Below are positions 47,401 to 59,400 of a DNA stretch of 64,000 nt, in pieces. The notes beneath the pieces were generated by a model. The model made no database searches. It was not told where the DNA came from and worked only from the letters and a program-made list of their open reading frames with translations. Each line of letters begins with the position of its first letter. Position 1 is the stretch's first letter. The stretch comes from Symsagittifera roscoffensis. Lineage: Eukaryota; Xenacoelomorpha; Acoela; Convolutidae. The position numbers were made by a program, and so were the translations under genes. The stretch covers positions 55,038,928 to 55,102,927 of the forward strand of contig NC_087069.1 in the NCBI RefSeq assembly GCF_963678635.1. Direction: 5' to 3'.

Positions 47401-50400
47401 AGGTCAAACTTTCATAATTCAAATCAATTCAGTTTGGAGTCGGAAATTTGTTGTCCCCGCCAGGTCAAAACCCCAAATAAATCCGATCTTAGTCATAGAC
47501 CCCATAAGTACTACAAACAAACTTGCAAGCTCCCAGTAGTCTGACATGCTATCATGAATAATATTGCGCTAGGTCATGGCAAAGTTGAATTAATGAGTTC
47601 TCGACTTTATTAATTATTTATCAACTATTGTTAACTATTATTTCATTAATGAATTAATGAAATTAGACGCCAAATTTGAATGCGAAGTTGGGGGTGAAAG
47701 AGCAAAAAGAGTGAGACTATTGTAAATTGGGCACACACTACTTATATAAGTACCTTATTTTGTTGTCGTATTCGTTGCGCATCTTGTCCGCCTCTTCCTT
47801 CAGCCTCTTCGCCTTCTCCTCGCTCTCACTCTGCAACTGCTCCATCTTCTTCTTACTACTCAACAAGTCCGCCTCCAACTCCTTCTTTATTCTGTCCCTG
47901 TCCGCCTTCATTTTGTCCATGTCCGCCTTAGATCAATAGTAACTTATGATAATAAATTATAAACTCACTAACATATAAAAATTTAAAAAATTCACTACCT
48001 TATTAGAAAAAATTATCAATTCATAATTTATAATTACACTTACAAGTGATAAATTCGTTTTAAGGAGGGAACAGACTCAATTACTATTTACTCAGCTCAT
48101 AATAATAAACCAATCCCATCTTGGAAAACACCCAAAAGGCCAGTTAGCTTCCTATCGAATATCGAGTGGAGACTTCAGAAGCGTGCTGATGAGGGAGGGG
48201 GCAACCATTCCTACCCCCCCAACTCTGGTTGGCCTTTTTTTCCAAAGGATTTCCCCTTTGGTATAATTGGGTCTTATGCACTAAACGGCCCAAATTCAAG
48301 TTTTCTACATCGTAAGCTGGAAATTATGCGATCGAATTTGATTGGGTAATTTTAGCAAATCAAATTCAAGTTAGAAAGTCAGGCATTCCCATCAAACTTT
48401 CCAGCAGATAAAAAAATTAGCCGAAATTTCCGAAAAGATGGAACTTTGTAAAAGAATCAAAATAATTTTGAGTTACTTGTGAAACCTTGCCCAGACAAGA
48501 AAAACTTAATAAAAGGGCTTGACAAAAAAATTCAAATTAATATTTCGGCTGATAATTTTATCTGCTTGAAACGGCAGAATATTAATTATTTCATTTGAAA
48601 TAGCAGAAAATGTCGATGGAACTTGGTTGACTAATTAGCCAATCAAATTCAACCAAAATAAAATCAGTTCAAGAGATGTAAAAATAATGATTTTGGGCCG
48701 TTTAATGCATAAGACCCGTATAATTTAACGAGATCCATTTATGGCTCGCCAACCTCAAGCAGAAAATCATTGACATAACCGGGTTCTTTTTTGGAGAGCT
48801 CGGAAACTCACTCTGATCGGACTTAAGAAAAGCCAGCAAAATTTTCGATTTAACTTGGCTTTTTTTTCGAAATTTAAAGATACAAAAATGAAACTAATGT
48901 GGAAAAATATTTTAAAAAACCTGAGGCGAAGCGGCGCTTCGCAGCACTTGTGATTAAAGACAAAAACTAAGTCTAGTGATTAAAGACAAACAAAAAAACA
49001 AAGTCTAGAACATGGATAACGTTGGAAAAAACTAGTTCTACCAAAAACTAAATTTTCGTATATCTCGATAGTAAAAATAATTAAGTAACGGAACAAAAAC
49101 GGAGGAAATAAAGACGGCCTTCTTTGAGCAGACACAAATCGACCAGAAAAAATTTGATTTCATTAATTTTTTTGTACAGTTTTAAGTTCCACCTGAGACT
49201 AGAACGAACAACACTTGAACTTTCAACTACAAAAGAAGTTGCCTACAGCACAGGAATAGAAAAATCAGTGATGCGGCAACTAAGTCGACAATTTTTGTGC
49301 AGACACCTGTTGAGCCGTAAAACAAATTATTTTTAAAAAATTGAAAAGTTTCAAGAAGTGCACCTCCCTGAAACTACAAAGAACAACACTTGCACTTGCA
49401 TTGAAAGTTGCTTGCAGGACAAACAAGACTTGTTTTGTGGCAACTAAGCCGACAAAATTTTAGCAGAATGACGGTAGTTCAAAAAATAAATTTTAACCGA
49501 AATTGTTTTTCAATTGCATATATACCGAAGAAGACAAGGTCCAGCAGAGAGCCGAACCCCAGAGCTCAGGGTACAAAGACGACGGTGTTAACTATAAGCT
49601 AAGTGGGAAGGAAGCTGGATGATTTTGTGAAGGTTCAATAACAAAGCAATTTGAAGAAAAGATGAAACGTGTAAGAAAAAATGTTTACTGGAAAAGTCTT
49701 TTTCTCGATTTCACGACTCTTGCTCTCGCAAGTGCTATAAGACTCGATTTAGTCGAACAGAAATGTTTGCCCTCAAAACAACGCAATATATGAAAAAAAC
49801 AGAGACAAAATACAATAAATTTCATTTTTGAAAAAAAGAAAGTGAACCGACGGAAACTAAGCCGAAAACTACGAATCCGAAGAAAAATCAACATTTTTTT
49901 CAAGAAAATTAATTGAAAACAATCCAACACCGGAAACGGATTACACATACTTACTACCTAAATGAAGTTAATTTTATTTAAACTTTCGAGTATTTGAGCA
50001 AGTCTGAAATTGAGCATGTCTGAAAATTGCCATTCCTACACATTTGACCAATCTATGCCAAAAGTTACTCATGAGAAAAAATTCGAGTACTCGATTGCAA
50101 TACTTTTGCTTATTGCAAGGGTAATAATTTGCAAAAACTGGTCAAAATGATGAAATATTTCGAACTAGAATCCACCGCTAAACCGCGAAAATTGTGTCAA
50201 CCAATCAGAGCTCAGTATTCAAAAGTTCGATAGCAAAAAGCGATACAATCAGTCAGTTTTGACAGTTTAAAGGGCGTTGATTGGTTGAGAACTTTCGCGC
50301 ATTCGGTCCTTTGCGCAAAATAGCGCCTACACCTCTCCCCCGTTGATCACCTGTAGCTGTCCCTTGTCCTTGTTGGCGTCTGTTCTCGCTCTCTCCAACT

Positions 50401-53400
50401 CATGCTTCAATTTGTCCAACTCACTCTCCTTCGCCGCCTATACACAATAGTAGCAGCCATTAAAAGAAGTAATAAGCAAATGAATCATAATCAATTTTAA
50501 TCAAAAGTTATGCTTTAATCAACCCAAAAGCATTTACTGAGAAAATCGAAAAACCAAATTGGGAGAAACTCTGATAATGTTTACAGAAAAAAAACGTTAA
50601 AAGATCATGCTGTATATGTCAGTTTAAAAGCAGATCAAATTCTACACGCTTCATCTTTCGACAGCTTTGATTTCCATGCCGCAGCATCATTGCAAACCCT
50701 CTTTAAACCCACCTTCAAATCCACCGTCAAACTCCTCTTCACCCAACTCCCCCACAACCCCCTTCCAACTAAGCGTAGCACCCCCCCCCCCCTACCTGCA
50801 GCTTCTGCTGCTGTGCCTTGAGTGCACTGATCTGTTCCTCCATCTCCCTCTGTCGCTCCTTCGCCTTCCTCTCCTCCTCCCCCCTCTCCCCCTTCAGTCG
50901 CTTCAATTCCTCCTCCTTCTCCTGCAGTCTCTTCACACTGTCCCCCTCACTCAGCTTCGCCTGCTCCTTCAGTCTAAGCAACAACAACAAACAACGCCAT
51001 CATTTACACGTACTAAACTTAATCGCATGTTTCCTCAGTGAACAAATGGGCTAAAATAACTGCATAAACAGGTTTAAAAAAATCGCATAAATCATCAAAG
51101 AAGAGAAACTAGCAGTTTTTTTTTTCAATTTTTGTTTCAAAATTGTTTTGTTTTTGTTTTACTTTTAGAGGAGAGTGTTTGTTAAAATTGCCTTTGAAAA
51201 GATTATTACTTATTTCAGTGTTGTTGCAAAAATTAATTTGTTAAATTTATTGCTGCATAATTTGAAATAAAAACTGAATATTCAAAAAAAAGAACGGCCA
51301 GTTGAGCTCATTGTTTTCGCGCGAAAGCCTCAAAAAAATATGGTTTTGAATCTTTTTTTATGTGAAGCAATTATTTTGCGTTGATTGCTCCGGCTTGCAA
51401 AATTCAAGTTTTGTTAGGATTGTGCTCGGTGTTTCGCCTGAGAAATTTCTCCTCTTTGATAAATTGTTTCTGTTTCTACTTTCCAAAAAAGGACGGAATA
51501 GTTGTACTCTTTTGGTTTTTTTCTCGAGACAAATTTCGGCTTCCTAACTATAACCATTTCGTTAAATTTTTTAAAATCAATCGAAAAGTATTCTTGTTTT
51601 GAGCTCTCATTTATAAAGATATTCCAGCTGAAACTTTTTTTGTAAAGTTATGAGGGTTAAAAAAATGCCAAATTGGTGAATTTGGAAAAAAAAATTATGC
51701 GTTTCGTGACATTAACGCGTAAGCGGAGCGGAGCCCATACTCAGTAAAAACAGAAAATAATAGATTATAATGGATTTTTTATTGTCAGTATCCAAAAATT
51801 TCAAAAAGAATTGATTATAAACGATTCAAAATTGATTATAATTGTACGATTTTTCGGAACAATAAAAATCATTATAATCGATAATAGTAGATTATAATCG
51901 ATTAATTTTTTTTAAATTTTTTTCAAATTTTTTTGAATTATAATCCATTAAAATGGATTGTAAGACATTATTATTCAACAAACAACATCGCTTCATTTCG
52001 TTTTGTTTTGTTTTGTGTGCTTTTCAATTGGTTGATCAATAAACGTCATTGCTTCATTTAGTTGTATTCTTGTTTTGTTTTGTATGCTTTTCAGTTGGTT
52101 ACCGAACAAAAGAAACTGTAATATTGTACCTATAGCTTAAACTTAAAATAAATTTGATTTTTATTGTTTTTTTTTATCAAAATAACTAAAATATAATCCG
52201 TTATAATTGATTTTTTTGAGATAATGTATTGATAGAAAAAGGGATTGTAATCTATTATAATAGATTATAAGATATTGTAAGAGATTTTCGGAAAATTATA
52301 ATCAATTATAATTGATTATAAGTTATTAAAAATTCACAAAAAATTTTATCATTATTATGGAATATAAATCGTTTATACATCTAAAATTGGCGCTTATTAT
52401 TAATCATAATTTTGCTAAAAATACGATTGTAATTATAACATAATCGATTATTTCCTCTTTTTACTGAGTGCGAGAGAGTGAATTCGTCTTTGACATTTTT
52501 TCAAAATGATTTGAGCCATTCTTTTCATTCTACTAATACTTCGGGATATGCGAAATACGTCACATTAAACTTAAAGTAGCGGGTGGGGGACGATGACAGT
52601 TTTTTTTTTAAATTACATTTTTAAAAATTTTTTAATTTTTTTTACAGCCAAAACTACTCCATAAACCTTGAATGGCAGTCGTAACACTTCAAAGCGTCGC
52701 CCTGAGATAAGCAATGTTAATGGTATTGGACGCAGTTTCTCGATGTTGTCTTAAAAATTTTGATGCGCTAAGATAATTTGCCTTCAACCGAATTTACCAA
52801 AAAAGTTGCCACAGCGTCTTAAATTTCTATTCTTACTGTCAAGTGCCAAGTCACCCGACTCGCAAATCAATCCAAAATGAACAGAGGCCCTCTAAATGGT
52901 TCAGATAATTCTTGCTACACTAAAATTTCGTTATTAGCATCGAGTGGAGAGAATTGTTCAACATAACTTTTTTTATGTTTTTTTTTCTTTAAAAAAGCCA
53001 CTCTACGTATATTGACGGACTGTCAGAACTTTCAAAAATTTTTCATGGTACGGATAGTGTTGTGCAAGTTGGAATTGAATCTGAGTCGGTATATGCTTCG
53101 TGTGAATTCAAACCTGGTAATATATGAAGCATTAATTGTCCCGAAACTGCCAACTTCAGGAACTGAAAATCTTGCTAACTTTTATCTTTTGACTTTTATT
53201 TTTCTTACTCAAGGTTACACTATTTTACTAATGGTATAAAAATAATGGTCAATTTTTCTTAAGTTAAAAAAATGTCAGTTTATCACTGTTATGGGTTTTA
53301 TCAATGATTTGAGGGCTTAAGGTGTTAACCAAGCCTAATTTTGGACTCAATTAAATCTGAATCAGAACTCATGAGAGAACAGATATGTCTGAACTAAAAT

Positions 53401-56400
53401 ATCAGAATTAAAACAGACATGCTTAAGAAGACCTGCAGCAGAATTGAAGATTTACAGTTATCAGATTTGATTTTGATGAATAACTTCACAACGGGTAAAT
53501 CATCAGTTCTTAGCTGTTTTTCTTTGAAGTTTTTATCAAAATATGACCTGAGGAAAGTATGGCCAAATTATCTTCTGGGAGAGCTCAGAAAATCACTTTA
53601 CTCGACTTATATAAATTACAAAAGCATAAATCATAACTTTACTTTCCAAATTTTACCTGTCCATTTCCGCCTGCAATCTCTGCTGTTCCCTCTGGGCGTC
53701 CAACTTGTCCTTGGCCGCCTGTGCCTCCAACTCCTTCAGTCTCTTCCCCTTGCTCTCCCCCTCCCTCTCCAGCTCCTTCTGCAACTTCTCCGCATTCTGC
53801 TTCGCCAGTCTCAGCTCATCTACCCAACACACAATCAGTCATTAGTTCAATGTTTCAAAAATGATCTTTTATAGTTTTTAGTTTTTTTTATTTTTTATTA
53901 ACTTTGATTTTTTGAGGCACTTGAGATTCAAGTTTCATTTTGTTGTAAAAGTATATATAAAAAGTGTTTTTCTCTACTGACAGAAAAAGCAATGTGGCAA
54001 AAATAAACATAATTTTTTCACTAAAATGTATCTAGTAGCACTCACCTCCCCCTCCCCCCCCCCCTCAAACTAGGCGCGGTGTTATAGGAGCGGTGCTCGG
54101 AAATGAGTACACAGCGGATCAAGTGTGGTGTTCTGTATTAAACCGTATAATTCGTGACTCGCATTCGGAGAAAAAATCAAAAAAAAATATCTCAATGTTG
54201 AGAAAAAATAGTCTGAGTGTTTACGCTTTTCAAACCAATTTAGTCCAAAATTGAAGGCTCTATATAGAACTGCATGATAATAATCTGTATCTGTGGAGGA
54301 AAATAGTCTGAATAGTTTACAGATCAAGTTAGTGCCTTAGTTCAAGTTTTCATTACTTGACCTATTACATTTCCATCGACCTTCTTAATATTTGCATTTT
54401 AATTTTAAAAAACTATTTTAACGTTCTCAGATTATAGGAAAACTTCCATGGTAACAAAATAACAATTTCGAACACATTTCATAAGAAAAAGCTACGTGTT
54501 TAGCCCCAATTGCACGCTTAAGTGTTCTGGAAATGAACATTTAGCAAGTTAAAGAGGGTGGGGGGTTGTTTAGAGAGATGCTGACCCTGTATCTGGTCGT
54601 ACTGTTCCTTCTGTCTCTTGGCCTCCTGACTCTGTCTGTCCAGCTGACTCTGCAGTTGTCCCATCTCCCTCTTCTTCTGCTCCGCCTCCTCCTCAAATTT
54701 CTGTCTCTCCTTCTCTGCCCTCTCCAACTCCTCCTTCGCTTTCTAACACACAAACCACTTGGGTACTATTCAGGGAAAAGTTTAGAATGGAGTTAACCCC
54801 TCCCTCTGATTATCAGTGTCAGCCGACTAACTTTACTAATTTTCTATAGGCACCTCTCAAGTTTGAAGGGAGAGAGCGCTTAGAAAAACAAAACATTTTG
54901 TTTCATCAAAGTTTTCGAATACTTTTTTTGAAATATAAAAATTGGAAAATTTTTTGCATTTATTGCAAAAGTTTGCTTCCGGCGCATTTTTTATTGACAA
55001 AATAAAGTCTTTATAGTCTTTTAGGACAGCTCGTTTTATCAATTTGGTTGACCCTAAAAAGGTCTACAAAGTTTTTGTTTCCTTTAACTGTTACTTATGC
55101 TTTATATAGGTAGTTTTCGCTTATGAAAGCTTGGAACTAGGGAAATGAACGCGGCAAACAAAAACTAAAATTTTTTAGCTTGAAACCCAAAAAGATGAAA
55201 AAATTTAAAATGGCTCGGATGAAAATTCCACAAAAATACCACAAAAATTCTAGACAATGGACAGAAAATTCTAGAAAACTCTAGACATGGACAATGTAAA
55301 TTCTAGACGCAAAAAAAATGACTTTGAGTCGCAAGAAAAGAGCTTCGCTGAACCCAAAAAAAACTCTTCGTCTAAAATGTGGGAAATAAAAGAAACGGAC
55401 TATGCTTAGACAGACTGGATAGGGCCCTCCATAAACCCTCTACGAGAAACCACATTTATTTCACCCATCACAAAACTGACCCTGGCTTCCTCCTCTTTGA
55501 AGAGACTGTCGTCCACCCCCGCCTGCAGTTGGTTACTCCCACTGTCTGCCCCTACCACCACCATCTCATCCTCAATCGGGGGCACCAGGGGGGAAGTGGC
55601 AGCCCCAGCATTAGACCCTCCCCTTTTTCTCTTCTCTTTCGGGTCCAGGATGGCACGCAACACGTGTGCTAAACAGAATATTAGCTACTAATTTTCTTTT
55701 TTATTAAAACTTTTTCAAAAAACTTGCCCCTTGCCTTCAAGAAAAATTTAAATGAACGAGGTTTTTTCCAATCAATAAAACTGAATGTTGTGCACCTGCA
55801 ACAACTACCTTTGAGCAATATTCTTTTTGGCTTTTTCCCTATTCCTTATGATACTTAGTTAGTAAAACATATCAACCCTTCATAGAGAAATAATTACACG
55901 GTTAACCAACAATGTGCGCTTAATTTGCACCCAGCAGTGAATCTTCTTCTTCTTTGGGATGTGGGGTAATTAATAAAGGAGATCCTTTATTTCTCTTCGT
56001 TTGATTCTGTGAGTAGGTAAAAAAAAAAATTAAAGTTCAAAAAAATCATCTCACCCCGCATGGCGATGTCCTTGTACTTATCACCCGCCCCTCCCCCTCC
56101 TGCAGCATTTGCATCCCCACTCCCCTTCCTGTCCTGTGTTCCCACTCCCAGTTTGGACGCAGTGATTGTAGTGGAGCCTCTGGGGGAGCTGCTTGCTACA
56201 CTTGCCTTGACATCTAAAGAAATGAATTTAAAAAAGTTCGAAAAACAAAAAATAGAGGCTCTTAGGATATATTTGCAAACAGTAGCAACTAAATTTGAGT
56301 AAGAATTTCAACCTCAGTCAAAACAGGAACTTAATGAATTTTTTAAATTAAAAACATGGAAACATAAATCATTACTGCTCCAACCGAGTCGGTGAAAGGA

Positions 56401-59400
56401 AAGAACTTTTGTGATATCATTTTGCATTACCTCAATTTGATGTCTTCGCAAGCAAAAATAATAAAAACCTGCCAATCTGAACAAAAAAGCTTCAGTTTTC
56501 AAAATAGAAACGTTCAAAAATTTCGAAACACCCTAGCCCATAGTTGTGAAGTTGAAATTAGAAGAAAAAAACGTACAGAACTTTTCGGCGATAAAAAATC
56601 CTTAAGCCAAACCAAAACGACTGCAGCTATATGACAAACGAATTGGCTATTAAGTACTTAAGTTTTTTTGAAGACAACAATTAAATGAAAATTTAAAAAA
56701 ATGAACAGCTCATTATTGCTCATCGGTTTTCTAACGATCGCCATAATAAACAAACAGGATAACAGGATCATTCATATGTAGACAAAGCCTCGTGCACATT
56801 CCGTGTTATCCATCCAGATACGCATTCCTTGTCCTGGTCATTGAAAATGGGGAGGAACTTTGTATTCGGGTGTGTTTTAGTTTTTTTTTGTTTCCAAGAA
56901 CCACAAATCATCATCGGACTGGGTTGAGTGATAAAACATTTTAAAGCGCTTACAGAAGTGATTTGAACCATTTTATAAATTTTCAAAAACATTTTCCCGG
57001 TGTCGAGAAAAACCGGTTCGAAACTTTTGATTTTTCGTCTGATTTCGAGCGAATAAAGCGAGCGACCAGTCTTATTTTAACTCCTTAAAATCTTACATAG
57101 CTTAAATTAAAACGTAAAAACGTGATTTTACATGAGTAGCGTTAGTTTACTTTGAGTATGTTAGCGCCTTTTTGGAATCAAAATATTCAAAAATTCAAAA
57201 AACTGCAATACTTGAAAAAAAAAGATTTTTTGATTTTTTTTTCATTTTTCAAGTAATTTTTCTAAATAAAAACTGTTTTTCATTTTGCTTATTTCACTAT
57301 GGCTGTCGAATTTAGCTAATCTCGAGTTTTTTTTCAGCTCCTTTTATCACAACGCGCCGAAAAACAAACGACAATAATTTGAAAATTTTTATATTAATTT
57401 TAAGACTATGGTCGGAACATTCTGTGCTAATTGCACAGTAACCGGTTATCCTTGTTTCAATATTTATATTCTAGTACGTTACGTAGGTTAAACCTTATGT
57501 TTGGCCTTGAAAGCCAAAACCTCGGGGAGTTTCATGGTTCAAAGACTTATTTAAGCTAAGCATGTCTGTCGACAATTTGTAATCCTGATAACCGGTTGCA
57601 ATAGAACTATTCACTCCGTATTTTTAATTATTACGGAATCCGGCGGACGTTATAAATAACAGACCTCAGTGAAGTAAAAAGGTTGCGACAGTCCGACTGC
57701 TCTTGGTTAAGTTTTCACAAAAAAAAACACAAGTTTGCAAAAATTAAAAAGTTTAACTCTTAACCCTATGAGCACGTCAGTTTGCCCTATGATTTACTGT
57801 TCCGACAATTGAAAATTGGGAAAAACTTTGTATTTGGGTGTGTGTTTGGGTGTTTTTTTTTCGCGCAAAATCAGGTACCACAAATGATTATCGGACTGAA
57901 TTGAGTGATATATCATATTAAAGCCCTTTCAGTCGTAATTCGAAGAAGATTAAGAATTCATAACATTTTTTTAGTGTCAAGAGAAACCGATTTCATTTTT
58001 TCAATTTTTAATCTTTCGTCTTGTTTTCAGCCGTTTCAATAGTTTTTTTATAATTAATTTTAAGTTTGATCAAAAAACTTTAGTTTCTGGAGAATTTTAA
58101 TGCCATTTTGGTAATCAAAAATCTCAAAATTCAAAAAAAATTTCTGCAAAAAAAATTTAAGAACAAAATTGTTATTTTTTTGATTTTTCAAAAACCGTTT
58201 TTTATCTTTTTTGTTTTCTAGTCATTTCCATCAAAAAGTGTTGTCCTCCTGTTTGCCTATTTTACAATGATTGTCGAAATTACCTAACTAATAGTTTTAC
58301 GTAAGATCCTTTTATCAGACCACGCATTAAAAACTACACAAAATTTTCCAAAAAAATATTTTTTTACCTGTAGTTTTTGACGACTATTGTCGGAACATTC
58401 TGTGCTATTTGCACATCAATTGGCTATTGTGTTGTTGTTTCGACCATTGAAAATGGGGAAGAACTTTGTATTCGGGTGTATTTAAGTTTTTTTTGCTTTT
58501 TTGTTTTCCACTCAGAATCGGGTACCACAAAGAATCATCGGACTGGGTTGAGTGATATATCATATTAAAGCCTTTTCAGTCGTGATTCGAATCACGTTGA
58601 AAAATTTCCAAAAATTTTCCCAGTGTCGCGAAAACTGGTATGAAGTTTTTGATTTTTTGTCTTAATTGAACAATAAAGCAAGCGAGCAGGCTTACAACAA
58701 CTGAATTATGCCTAATTTAAGACCTTAAACCTTATTCAAATCAAGTAAATAAATTTTTGGTGCTTTTTAGTTTCATTTTGGAAACCAAAAATTTCAAAAA
58801 ATTCACAATTTTTTTAAATTTTTTTGTAAGTTTTTCTAGTCATTTTTCTAGAAAACTTTTTGTCCAAGTTGCATATATTATTCTGACTGTCTAATGTGCC
58901 TAAATTATTTTTACATCAGATCCCTTTATCTCACCGAGCTGAAAAAAATTACCCTAATTTGAAAAAAAAACATTCTAAGACCATGGTCGGAACATTCTGT
59001 GCTAGTTGCACAGTAACTGGCTATCCTTGTTTTCAAATTGTCTTTTGACGTAATTAAGCAACTTGAGCAGAAAAATGGCTACCCAAATGTTAAGAGAACG
59101 CGTGAAATTACGATTGTTACAGTGAGATTGTTGGAGCAAATGGGGGTTGAGAAATTAGACGATAAGCAAATTAGACGGAGGTACTTAAAAGGAAATTAGA
59201 CGGTTTTGCAAAACTGCAATTGTGAGAAAATAGACGAAAGTGAGAGAAAATAACTTTGTTTGCACACAAATTGCGTTAGAAAAACAAAATTGCTTGTAGA
59301 CAACAGTTCAATTTCGGTGGCCAGAAACTCTACAAGTCAATCATGCATAAATTTTTCAATTAAAAACTTTCCTGTAATATGCAGATTTGACATTTTATGT

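Noticed and set aside
50667-51041. Leu/Pro/Ser-rich plus-strand frames over the C/T-rich exons (also 33829, 36722, 44814, 53419, 54566, 55379, 56060)
   Set aside because: Each overlaps a minus-strand exon with good splice sites and coiled-coil coding. The Leu/Ser-rich products are what antisense Glu/Lys-rich exons produce.
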